From Flavipsychrobacter sp. (lineage in GTDB: Bacteria > Bacteroidota > Bacteroidia > Chitinophagales > Chitinophagaceae), in NCBI GenBank assembly GCA_021155965.1, contig JAJNBJ010000014.1, forward strand, positions 1-64,000: 64,000 nucleotides of DNA, given 5' to 3'. The notes below the pieces were generated by a model that ran no database searches, was not told where the DNA came from, and saw only the letters and a list, made by a program, of their open reading frames with translations. The first letter of the stretch is position 1; every line of letters begins with the position of its first letter. Shown here piece after piece: positions 53,041-60,464 of the stretch. The position numbers and the translations under genes are program-made.

Positions 53041-53898
53041 TCAATAAAGGTCATCTACGTGCATTTTTAAATATTTTACCACCGAACGGTGAGTGCTGAA
53101 CATAGAAATAAAAATGCCAAGTATGATCATGCTGCTCATAAGCAGGGTAAGGAGCATGGGGTCGTTAAGCAGGGACAGCACCGGCAGTTGCGCATGGGCA
53201 AATGACATGAGTATCCACAGGGCCACAACGGATACAACACCGCTGATGAGGCCATTGATGAATGCACGGATATCGAAAGGCCGGGTGATGAAGCTGCGGG
53301 TAGCACCCACCATTTGCATGGTTTTTATCAAAAACCGGTTGCTGAACATAGCAAGGCGCACCGTATTATCTATAAGGAAAATGACAACAATGAGCAGCAC
53401 AATGGAGATGCCGCCGAGTATAATGCCAATCTTCCTCAGGTTACTGTTCATCTGCTCCACCACCACATGGGGCCAGGTCACATCCCTTACCACGTTGCTC
53501 TGCAAAACAAACTGCCTGATCTTGGCAAGGCTGTCTTTATTTACATATTCCTCGTGAAGCTTTAGCGAAATGGAGGTAAACAGGGGGTTGAAGCCAAGGA
53601 ACTCAACTATATTACTGCCCTCCACCTCGTTCTGCATTTTTATTGCTTCCTCCTTACTGATGATGCGGGAATTGCGCACAAATGACTGCTTATCGAGTAT
53701 AGACTTCATCTTCTGCACGCTGGCGTCGGTTACATTATCGTGAAAGTCGACGTTTATCTCCATCTCCTCTTTAAACGCACGGGAGAGCGCCCTGCCATTG
53801 ATGAGCAGCCAGCCCAGCACGCCTATAAGGAAAAGCACCAGCGCCACGCCCATGATAGCATTAAAATACGTTGGTTTTCCTTTTTTGTTTATTGCCAT
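53041..53898 (-). CDS. ftsX: cell division protein FtsX
   Basis: FtsX is the permease-like partner of FtsE that controls septal peptidoglycan hydrolases. The 285-residue protein has one N-terminal helix (ALVLFLIGVLGWLLING), a periplasmic ECD (EEMEINVDFHDNVTDASVQKMK ... RDVTWPHVV, about residues 43-150) and three C-terminal helices. The gene for the ATPase FtsE is not adjacent, as in most Bacteroidota. It is followed 35 bases on by DUF3098, the usual neighbour. Confidence 0.93.
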   Translation of the reverse strand: MAINKKGKPTYFNAIMGVALVLFLIGVLGWLLINGRALSRAFKEEMEINVDFHDNVTDASVQKMKSILDKQSFVRNSRIISKEEAIKMQNEVEGSNIVEFLGFNPLFTSISLKLHEEYVNKDSLAKIRQFVLQSNVVRDVTWPHVVVEQMNSNLRKIGIILGGISIVLLIVVIFLIDNTVRLAMFSNRFLIKTMQMVGATRSFITRPFDIRAFINGLISGVVSVVALWILMSFAHAQLPVLSLLNDPMLLTLLMSSMIILGIFISMFSTHRSVVKYLKMHVDDLY

Positions 53899-53994
53899 CA
53901 GGTATGCTTAATGTTCAAAAATATAAAAATCTGCGGCAAAATAGCGCTTCTGCCTGTGCGGCTAACTATTTTTAACATACACCGGATAAAGGTG

Positions 53995-54444
53995 TTAATT
54001 AGTTTTTGACTTGCCTGCAGGCTTTGGCTGGAAGATCAGATAATTAATACTGGTATCTGCAGTGGGAATGTCTGTTTTGAGGCTGATGTCTACCAGGCCA
54101 CGTTTCATCACTACATCCGGCACCATAACAGCCTTGTTGGTAGATGGGTACACAATTTTAATATTGTACTTGCCAGGCGCCACTGAATTGGTCTCATAGT
54201 AACCTGTGGCATCGGTATAACCAGAAGCAAGGATAGTTTGTGCAGAATCTTTGGCATATATAAAAGCCTGTACACCTTCTACAGGGCGGTTGCGCATATC
54301 TTTCACAAAGCCACTTACTGCATTTTTACGAAGGTCGGCTAACCGTTTCTGCTCGGGAGTGAGCTCTTTTTGAGTGGAAGCTTGTTGTGCTGATAAGGAG
54401 CCGAACATAAATATGCTGATAAATAGCACTAATAACTGTTTCAT
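53995..54444 (-). CDS. exported carboxypeptidase-like regulatory domain protein
   Basis: From ATG 54444 the protein has a signal peptide (to SLSAQQ) and one Ig-like beta domain of the carboxypeptidase-regulatory/CnaB type (NAVSGFVKDMRNRPVEGVQAFIYA ... SGYTDATGYYETNSVAPGKYNI). Such domains are found alone or at the front of TonB-dependent receptors; here it stands alone, 149 residues, with a short C-terminal strand (TSINYLIFQPK). It is probably a periplasmic binding or structural module. Function unknown. Confidence 0.8.
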   Translation of the reverse strand: MKQLLVLFISIFMFGSLSAQQASTQKELTPEQKRLADLRKNAVSGFVKDMRNRPVEGVQAFIYAKDSAQTILASGYTDATGYYETNSVAPGKYNIKIVYPSTNKAVMVPDVVMKRGLVDISLKTDIPTADTSINYLIFQPKPAGKSKTN

Positions 54445-54601
54445 ACAAATTGCTTTGAGGGGTTTAAAAGTAAGCAATATTCTAAGATTTTAATAGGAGG
54501 GGTGATATTATGTTTAACTATAATTAACGCCGGTTCGTAAAACAAATGCCTGTTTCTGCCTGCGACTTTTTATTTTTGATGAGTTAATCAAACAGCAATA
54601 A

Positions 54602-56104
54602 TTGTCTCTCAAAAAACTGGCAGGGCAAACCGTATGGTATGGCGTGAGCAATATAGCCGCCCGGCTGCTTACTTTTTTACTTACCCCTTATTTAACCAAC
54701 GTACTTACGGGCGACCAGGGCCAACTGGTGTACGGGCAGTACAGGTATGTATATAACCTGTTCCCGATAATGAATGTGCTGTATACCTATGGTATGGAAA
54801 CCGCTTTTTTCCGGTTCAGTATGACTGAAGACAGGGGGAAACTGTATCGTACGCAGGTGACATCGATGCTGGTGAGCACATTTGTGTTTTCCATACTGCT
54901 GTATTTGTTCCGCGAACCGGTAGCTGTTTTTGCCGAGTTAGAAGATCATGTGGAGTATGTAGGCTGGTGTGCTGCCATCATAGCCCTCGATGCGCTATCT
55001 GCTTTGCCATATGCGCGGCTGCGCAAGGAAAACCGCCCGCGCAAGTATGCAATGACCAAGGTGGCAGGCATTGTAGTTTTTGTCGCCACCATCGTTTTTC
55101 TTTTCAGTTTTGGAGATAGCATTGCAAAAAACAATGCAGGCGGTGCATTTGCCGGGTGGTATAACCGTTACTGGGGGCTGGGTTTCATATTGTTTGCCAA
55201 CATACTGCAGGCAGTAGTTACGTTATTACTATTATTCAAAGAACTGAAAGACTACCGGCCAAAATTTGACAGTGCCATTTTCAAAAAAGTGATCGTATAT
55301 GGTTATCCTATTCTTATAACAGGTTTTGCAGGGGTCATCAATGATACACTTAACCGGGTGATGTTTCAGAAAATGTCGCCCCTGCCGGAAAAGGAATCGC
55401 TGCGCCAGATAGGTTTTTATAGCGCTGCGATGAGCATTGCTATGCTGATCAACCTGTTCATACAGGCGTTCAAGCTTGCGGCCGAGCCTTTCTTCTTTTC
55501 TATATCAGGCGATAAGAACTCTAAAGAAACCTATGCGCGTGTAATGAAGTGGTTTGTGATATTGCTTACGCTGATGTTCCTGAATGTGAACCTGTATATG
55601 GATATATGGAAGCACTTTGTAGGCAGGGAGTATCACCAGGCAATTGGTATAGTACCTGTCCTGATGTTATCATACATTTTCCTGGGGATATATTACAACC
55701 TTACGGTTTGGTTTAAGCTGACGGATAAGACGCAATATGGCACTTACATAATGGTGATAGGGGCGATTGTGACCATTGTCTTCAACTGGGCATTCATACC
55801 GGTATTAGGCTATTATGCCTGTGCCTGGGGTACGCTTTTGTGCTACGCGGTAATGATGGCGCTTTCGTACTACTGGGGACAGAAATACTATCCTGTACCG
55901 TATGAACTGCCGCAGCTATTTAAGTACCTGGGGCTGATGCTGACGCTGTTCGGGATTTATTATGGGATTACATTGTTCAATTCAAACATTATACTACACT
56001 TTGTTTTGGGGACAATATTGTTTGCAGCATACCTGTACTATGTATTTAGACAAGAGAAAAGCGACATCAAAGGCTTTCCGGTTATTGGGAAGTATATCAG
56101 GTAG
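54602..56104 (+). CDS. polysaccharide flippase (Wzx/MOP family)
   Basis: A 500-residue protein with 12-14 helices of the MOP/PST flippase superfamily, moving lipid-linked sugars across the inner membrane. The first helix region (LKKLAGQTVWYGVSNIAARL) and GFYSAAMSIAMLINLFIQAFKLAAEPFFF are characteristic of the Bacteroidota lipopolysaccharide/capsule branch. The start is a TTG at 54602: family proteins begin at this point and no ATG is close. Glycan genes are not adjacent, so it acts as a stand-alone flippase. Confidence 0.9.
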   Translation: MSLKKLAGQTVWYGVSNIAARLLTFLLTPYLTNVLTGDQGQLVYGQYRYVYNLFPIMNVLYTYGMETAFFRFSMTEDRGKLYRTQVTSMLVSTFVFSILLYLFREPVAVFAELEDHVEYVGWCAAIIALDALSALPYARLRKENRPRKYAMTKVAGIVVFVATIVFLFSFGDSIAKNNAGGAFAGWYNRYWGLGFILFANILQAVVTLLLLFKELKDYRPKFDSAIFKKVIVYGYPILITGFAGVINDTLNRVMFQKMSPLPEKESLRQIGFYSAAMSIAMLINLFIQAFKLAAEPFFFSISGDKNSKETYARVMKWFVILLTLMFLNVNLYMDIWKHFVGREYHQAIGIVPVLMLSYIFLGIYYNLTVWFKLTDKTQYGTYIMVIGAIVTIVFNWAFIPVLGYYACAWGTLLCYAVMMALSYYWGQKYYPVPYELPQLFKYLGLMLTLFGIYYGITLFNSNIILHFVLGTILFAAYLYYVFRQEKSDIKGFPVIGKYIR

Positions 56105-56120
56105 TCCGACGGCAGAAAAA

Positions 56121-56570
56121 ATGAATATTATGTATCAGAGACTCCTGTTTTTCATACTATTGACTTTAGCGGCTTGTGCTTCAGAATCTGAACACGAAAA
56201 GAATCAGAAGCGAGACATAAATCGAGCTGAACAAACGGAAGATGTTTCCTTGGCTAATGAGAGCTTTCGCGAGTTCTATAAAATATTTAGTTCTGATTCC
56301 GCCTATCAAGTATCTCATATTATTTTTCCATTGCTGGTCGAAACTTATGATATTGACAATGACGGGTTTATTAACTCAACAATGGATAGAAAAGAATGGG
56401 GGTATATGGATTTTGACCTAAAGAAGCCATATATTTTAAAAACCGAATCAGCAATAGACACAATAAAAATAAATATTCAAATGGAGGAAACAGGTGTTTT
56501 TGTAGATTATCTTTTTACTACCGTGAATAAAACGTGGATGTTAGTTAAGGTAGTAGATAAGAGTACGTGA
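56121..56570 (+). CDS. DUF4348 lipoprotein
   Basis: A lipoprotein of 149 residues from ATG 56121 (or 56130). The signal peptide ends in the lipobox TLAAC; the mature part has the DUF4348 landmarks SFREFYKIFSSDSAYQVSHIIFPL, RKEWGYMDFD and the closing VNKTWMLVKVVD. The family is found in Bacteroidota as cell-surface or periplasmic lipoproteins, function unknown. The gene is AT-rich compared with its neighbours and lies next to the ctaA tail fragment, so it may belong to recently acquired DNA. It starts 17 bases after the flippase. Confidence 0.8.
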   Translation: MNIMYQRLLFFILLTLAACASESEHEKNQKRDINRAEQTEDVSLANESFREFYKIFSSDSAYQVSHIIFPLLVETYDIDNDGFINSTMDRKEWGYMDFDLKKPYILKTESAIDTIKINIQMEETGVFVDYLFTTVNKTWMLVKVVDKST

Positions 56571-56608
56571 TGGAAACAAAATGAGCTCATCGATTATAGC
56601 CTGTGGAT

Positions 56609-56730
56609 TTACAATCGGGTAGTCCTCTTCACCACGTACAAATTTACCACAAGAGACATGAGCAGGAACATAGCCACTAACTGGTGCAACTCTGCAAGTA
56701 TCTCGAATGTGCCAAATTTTCCGGGAACTA
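56609..56730 (-). pseudogene. isolated ctaA 3'-end fragment
   Basis: Read on the minus strand, this encodes GKFGTFEILAELHQLVAMFL and onwards to a stop, the last 38 or so residues of heme A synthase, with no upstream part. 107 bases (56624-56730) match the intact ctaA tail at 57481-57587 at 100 of 107 positions. Of the seven differences, six are synonymous and one is Arg/Lys. The final four codons differ from the intact gene. Confidence 0.85.
56624..56730 (+). repeat. ctaA-tail direct repeat, displaced copy
   Basis: Direct repeat of 57481-57587. A 41-base block, 56690-56730, is identical; all seven mismatches fall in 56624-56689. Confidence 0.9.
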
Positions 56731-56738
56731 AGTTGAGC

Positions 56739-57155
56739 CTATTTTAAGGTCTGTTTGAAAGGATTTTTTACCCGGAGCTTACCCTCTATCAGTAAACCGT
56801 CATGCAAATCTTCAGTATATAATTCATTACATTCACTTTCAAGCGATGTTGCAACAATAAGGCTATCCCAATAACTCAATCTGTACTTCATGGAAATATC
56901 GAAAGCTGATTTGATAGTGGATGTATAAATCTGCATAATATCGAATGCTGCCAGGAGGTTACCACCGTGTGCATAAGCCTCCTCTTTACTAAGTTTCAGC
57001 TTTTTCAGGCAAACATTTATATTTTCACTTACAACTTGTGTGCTGATGATATAACCTGAGTTGAACAAAGAAGCAACAAATTCCTTTCTTTTGTCATCAT
57101 CAGTATAGAGGTAAAGGATAATATTGCTATCAATAAAAATCCGGTTATCGTTCAT
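56739..57155 (-). CDS. PIN-domain toxin (VapC-like)
   Basis: A 138-residue PIN ribonuclease. The acidic metal-site residues are visible: Asp in FIDSNIILYLY (about residue 9), Glu in VVSENINV, Asp in YWDSLIVA (about 96) and the Glu-Asp/Asp pair in YTEDLHDGLLIEG. VapC-type toxins cleave specific tRNAs or rRNA. It overlaps the antitoxin by 11 bases. The stop is eight bases from the displaced ctaA tail. Confidence 0.88.
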   Translation of the reverse strand: MNDNRIFIDSNIILYLYTDDDKRKEFVASLFNSGYIISTQVVSENINVCLKKLKLSKEEAYAHGGNLLAAFDIMQIYTSTIKSAFDISMKYRLSYWDSLIVATSLESECNELYTEDLHDGLLIEGKLRVKNPFKQTLK

Positions 57156-57369
57156 TTATCTCGTCTCTGTTGAATTTAATATCTGAAACGGGAAACCGGT
57201 ACTTTGTATAATCAATGTGTGTGCCGCGTTTATTGATATTATTATCTTGCCTGGCTACAGTTTCTATGTGAAGGATTTTTTTAATTATATCCAGAATGGA
57301 TTTTTTCTCCTCATTTCCAAGCAAAGGAAGATATTTTCTAATTTCTGTATCGAAAGTGTTGACAGCCAT
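57145..57369 (-). CDS. antitoxin paired with the PIN toxin
   Basis: A 74-residue protein upstream of and overlapping the PIN gene. The N-terminus (FDTEIRKYLPLLGNEEKKSILDIIKKIL) is the helical segment typical of small Bacteroidota antitoxins, with the LPLL-EEK-SILDII pattern, while the C-terminus (DYTKYRFPVSDIKFNRDEINER) probably wraps the toxin. Start ATG at 57369. Confidence 0.8.
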   Translation of the reverse strand: MAVNTFDTEIRKYLPLLGNEEKKSILDIIKKILHIETVARQDNNINKRGTHIDYTKYRFPVSDIKFNRDEINER

Positions 57370-57465
57370 AATACAAATTTACAAAATATTAATCAAAACA
57401 GCATCATATACGCATCGTCAAGCTACTTGCAGGCTATTTAATCTGTATTTCGGCCTATGTTTCAG

Positions 57466-58554
57466 TTAGTTGCCTGTTCGCCTCCTCACCACATACAAAT
57501 TCACCACAAGCGACATTAGCAGGAACATAGCTACTAACTGGTGCAGCTCTGCAAGTATCTCGAATGTGCCAAATTTTCCGGGAACTATTGTGGGTGCAGA
57601 TAGTACGGTTATGATGCCTAGTATAACCTGTGCAGCAACAAGCACTAATGGCCACCATTGTGTTTTGTTCAATGCGGAAGAACTAAAATTCATGCTAGTA
57701 CGCCTAGCAGAAATAAACCAGGATGCCAGTAATGCTAGCAACAAATAAGCAAGTCCGCGATGTATGAAATGTACATTTATTTTATCGCTCACCAGGCTGG
57801 CTGTTGAGAGGTTGTCCGGGATGAGCATACCATTTATTGTTGGCCAGGTTGGGGCGCTCATGGCGGCTTTTAACCCTGCCATAAATGCGCCGTAGGTAAG
57901 CTGTACGAACAATAATAGGATAATTACAATCGTATAGTTATACAGTTTATTATTGGCAATTCTTTTTTCTTCGGGTATCAATAATTGCAATGCAAACCAC
58001 AAGGTGTAACATGCCAATATCATAGCGGCAACAAAGTGGAGCGAGAGTTTTATATGATCTACATACAGGTTACTGTCGTTCAGGCCGCTGGCTACCATTA
58101 TCCAACCTATCAACCCTTGCAAACCGCCAAGCAGGAACAGGACAATGAAAGGTTTTACCATTCGCTTGTCAAAATAGCCCCTGACGAGAAAGAAAATAAA
58201 CCCGATGGCGAAAACAATGCCCAGCATGCGCGCCCAGAACCTGTGCAGCCACTCCCAGAAAAAGATGAATTTGAAGTCGGAAAGCGTATAATCACTGTTC
58301 AGGTATTTGAACTGACCAATGCGCTTATAACCTTCGAAGGCTTCATTCCATTGATCATCATTCAATGGTGGGAGGATACCGAAAATGGGGTTCCATTTTG
58401 TGATGGATAAACCCGAACCGGTGAGCCGGGTAACTCCCCCTAGTAACGTCTGGATGATGATCATGATAACGCCGGCTACCAGCCACCATGCCACCGCCCT
58501 GCTTTTCTTATTGTCCAAGATTTGAAAATATTGGGCAAAAGTATCAATAACCAC
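57466..58554 (-). CDS. ctaA: heme A synthase (COX15/CtaA)
   Basis: CtaA oxidises the C8 methyl of heme O to give heme A, required by the aa3 oxidase encoded at 16-19 kb. The eight-helix protein has the family landmarks LLGGVTRLTGSGLSITKWNP, the His in FWEWLHRFWARMLG, HIKLSLHFVAAM, FIHRGLAYLLLALL and LAELHQLVAMFLL. The annotated ATG at 58554 leaves a 12-residue leader; a -7-like element (58536-58543, minus strand) lies inside it, and a TTG at 58518 would give the common start MDNKKSRAVAWW. No ctaB or cox III gene is adjacent. Its last codons match the displaced fragment. Confidence 0.95.
   Translation of the reverse strand: MVIDTFAQYFQILDNKKSRAVAWWLVAGVIMIIIQTLLGGVTRLTGSGLSITKWNPIFGILPPLNDDQWNEAFEGYKRIGQFKYLNSDYTLSDFKFIFFWEWLHRFWARMLGIVFAIGFIFFLVRGYFDKRMVKPFIVLFLLGGLQGLIGWIMVASGLNDSNLYVDHIKLSLHFVAAMILACYTLWFALQLLIPEEKRIANNKLYNYTIVIILLLFVQLTYGAFMAGLKAAMSAPTWPTINGMLIPDNLSTASLVSDKINVHFIHRGLAYLLLALLASWFISARRTSMNFSSSALNKTQWWPLVLVAAQVILGIITVLSAPTIVPGKFGTFEILAELHQLVAMFLLMSLVVNLYVVRRRTGN
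57481..57587 (+). repeat. ctaA-tail direct repeat, copy within intact ctaA
   Basis: Partner of 56624-56730; 57547-57587 is the identical 41-base core. Confidence 0.9.
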
Positions 58555-58954
58555 TCAACTATAATTCAAGCTATTGTCATAAAAACTGTTCGAATATCAA
58601 TAAAATAATATAATATTTTCTACATAATTATATCCGCCTGACAATAAATTTGTGGAAATAATTCCCCATTGTATTCCCCACATCTTGTGCAGGTTATATA
58701 TTTTTGGTAACTACATAAAATAATTGTAGCTTTATCTCGGAGACAGAAATTTTGTTAAAAAAGCCCGTAATTACTTATAGTAAAGGGTTTTAACGAATTG
58801 TTCAATAATTATAAAAAACATCCGCTATTAATTTTTCACACTTTTTATGATAAACAGGGTTTATGGTCTGATTGTTGATGCACTTTCTGCCAGTAACCCA
58901 CACTTAGAAACCTGGGAAACTAAATAATATTCATCACTATCATTTATAATTCAT
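58555..58954. other. 400-base gap between ctaA and the HU gene
   Basis: AT-rich, no gene seen on either strand. TATTTTTG at 58699-58706 fits TAnnTTTG on the plus strand but is about 250 bases from the HU start, so a long leader or another unseen promoter closer in is possible. Nothing else stands out. Confidence 0.5.
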
Positions 58955-59278
58955 ATGAGAAAAGCAGACATCGTAGGGACTATCGCCGAAAAAACGGGTA
59001 TTCCTAAAGTGGACATCCTTGTTGCACTGGAAACATTTTTTAAAGAAGTGAAAACTTCATTGATCGAAGGCGAACCTGTTTATGTACGGGGCTTCGGCAG
59101 CTTTATTTTGAAGAAAAGGGCTGCTAAAATTGGTCGTAACATAAAAAAGAATGTAGCCGTAGAAATACCGGAGCATTTTATCCCGGCGTTCAAACCAGCT
59201 AAAGAATTCGTGCAGGCCGTAAAGGAGTCGAAGCATGAGCTGGTAGAGCATAAGGAGGTTGATATAGCTGAAAACTAA
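58955..59278 (+). CDS. HU/IHF family DNA-binding protein
   Basis: A 107-residue nucleoid-associated protein that bends DNA as a dimer. The N-terminal helices (MRKADIVGTIAEKTGIPKVD), the G-S-F strand (GEPVYVRGFGSFILKKRAA) and RNIKKNVAVEIPEHFIPAFKPAKEF match HU; the usual P at the intercalating loop is within IKKNVAVEIP. A short charged C-terminal extension (ESKHELVEHKEVDIAEN) is extra. In Bacteroidota this HU gene sits upstream of a TPR gene, a COX24-like small protein and RNase G, the same order as here. Confidence 0.93.
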   Translation: MRKADIVGTIAEKTGIPKVDILVALETFFKEVKTSLIEGEPVYVRGFGSFILKKRAAKIGRNIKKNVAVEIPEHFIPAFKPAKEFVQAVKESKHELVEHKEVDIAEN

Positions 59279-59296
59279 TGCTACCAGTGATTTCCT

Positions 59297-59304
59297 TACC
59301 TTTG
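59297..59304 (+). promoter_or_regulatory. possible -7 element for the TPR gene
   Basis: TACCTTTG matches TAnnTTTG, 20 bases before the TPR start; no clear -33. Confidence 0.35.
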
Positions 59305-59323
59305 CAGCGAAAAATCTGATTCT

Positions 59324-60187
59324 TTGCGGGGAGGACATTATATAGCAATAGCAGTTGCAATAGGTTTAATCGCTCTTTTATACTGGGGAGGCAATACATT
59401 GCCGCCGGATAAAAAGCCGGTTGCAGAGATGCAGCGGCCTAATTCTGGTGGTACTGTGTCCCAGGGTCCTAACACTATGAGACCTGCCTCTTTCGATTCA
59501 ATATTGGCCGCATCCAAAGCGGAATTGCCACAGGCAGCCGCAGATTCGGTAAAGATGATCGAGAGTGAACTTACAGCCATACGTGATTCGTCGCGTATGG
59601 CTGTTGTTTTTGAGCGCCTGTCTAAAGTGTGGGAGCGGCAGAAAAAATATCATGTAGCAGCTTTTTATAATGCGAAAGGAGCTAAATTGGAAAATTCGGA
59701 AAAAAAGCTCACCTTTGCAGGCCAATTTTATTTGCAGCTGATGGAAAATGAGCCATCGCCATCGGTGCAGATGTGGGATGCGGGAGAAGCGATCAGTTGC
59801 CTGGAACAGTCACTAAAGATCAATCCGAATAACGAAGAAGCAAAACTTGCATTAGCTACGGTATACGTAGAGGGTACAAGTGAGACGATGAAGGGAGTGC
59901 AGATGCTGTTGGCCATCACCCGTGAAAAACCTGATGATATACCGGCAAACCTGTTGTTAGGCAGGATGTCGATACAATCGGGGCAGTTTGATAAAGCAAT
60001 AGGCCGCTTTGAAACTGTATTGAAGAAAGAGCCTGAGAATAAAGAAGCGCTTTATTTCCTGGCGCAGGCTTACGAAGGAAAAGGAGACAAAAAGAAGGCA
60101 ATAGAATTGCTGGAGAAATGTAAACAGGTAGTGAACAACCCTGAATTCAGCAAGGATATTGACCAACATATAAATTCATTAAAGTAA
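59324..60187 (+). CDS. membrane-anchored TPR protein
   Basis: The protein (287 residues) opens with one hydrophobic helix (YIAIAVAIGLIALLYW) that anchors it in the inner membrane; the periplasmic or cytosolic remainder holds TPR repeats (EEAKLALATVYVEG, ANLLLGRMSIQSGQFDKAIGRFE, EALYFLAQAYEGKGDKKKAIELLEK). TPR proteins scaffold complexes. The start is TTG at 59324; no in-frame ATG precedes the helix. It is the second gene of the HU-RNase G cluster, where its role is not known. Confidence 0.85.
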   Translation: MRGGHYIAIAVAIGLIALLYWGGNTLPPDKKPVAEMQRPNSGGTVSQGPNTMRPASFDSILAASKAELPQAAADSVKMIESELTAIRDSSRMAVVFERLSKVWERQKKYHVAAFYNAKGAKLENSEKKLTFAGQFYLQLMENEPSPSVQMWDAGEAISCLEQSLKINPNNEEAKLALATVYVEGTSETMKGVQMLLAITREKPDDIPANLLLGRMSIQSGQFDKAIGRFETVLKKEPENKEALYFLAQAYEGKGDKKKAIELLEKCKQVVNNPEFSKDIDQHINSLK

Positions 60188-60208
60188 CGTTTAAAAACAA
60201 CTCAAGTT

Positions 60209-60301
60209 ATGCCTTGTGGTAAGAAAAGAAAAAGACATAAGATAGCCACTCACAAACGCAAAAAGCGCCTGAGGAAGAATCGTCATAAGAAGAACAAATA
60301 G
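60209..60301 (+). CDS. AURKAIP1/COX24 domain small ribosome-associated protein
   Basis: A 30-residue, extremely basic protein (MPCGKKRKRHKIATHKRK..., about 20 Lys/Arg/His) from ATG 60209. The pattern G-K-K-R-K-R-H-K-x-x-T-H-K-R-K-K-R is that of the COX24/AURKAIP1 domain, known in mitochondria as ribosomal protein mS38 and found as a tiny gene in Bacteroidota upstream of RNase G. It is shorter than many gene-finder cut-offs and is easily missed. It is predicted to bind the small ribosomal subunit. Confidence 0.85.
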   Translation: MPCGKKRKRHKIATHKRKKRLRKNRHKKNK

Positions 60302-60464
60302 GCTATCTTAACCACTGCCTCCTGATCTAATTTTGCCTAATTCCGCACATCTGTGCCTGTGGTATGCAGGTAAAGGTGTGCGGGCCTGTTATTACAGCCT
60401 AAAACCCGTACTATAAGTGTGTGTGGGAGGTGATATGCATAGCCAGAGCTGAACTGGTAAAAGA

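Larger units (their letters stand above)
56731..57587. mobile_element. putative toxin-antitoxin cassette inserted at the 3' end of ctaA
   Basis: This is the 857-base unit between the two 41-base identical cores: it contains the PIN toxin and antitoxin genes plus the last part of the intact ctaA. The arrangement matches an element that enters a gene at its 3' end and supplies a replacement tail, pushing the original tail aside (56609-56730). No integrase is encoded, so mobilisation would need help or the event was homologous recombination. Base composition is more AT-rich than the flanks. Confidence 0.5.
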
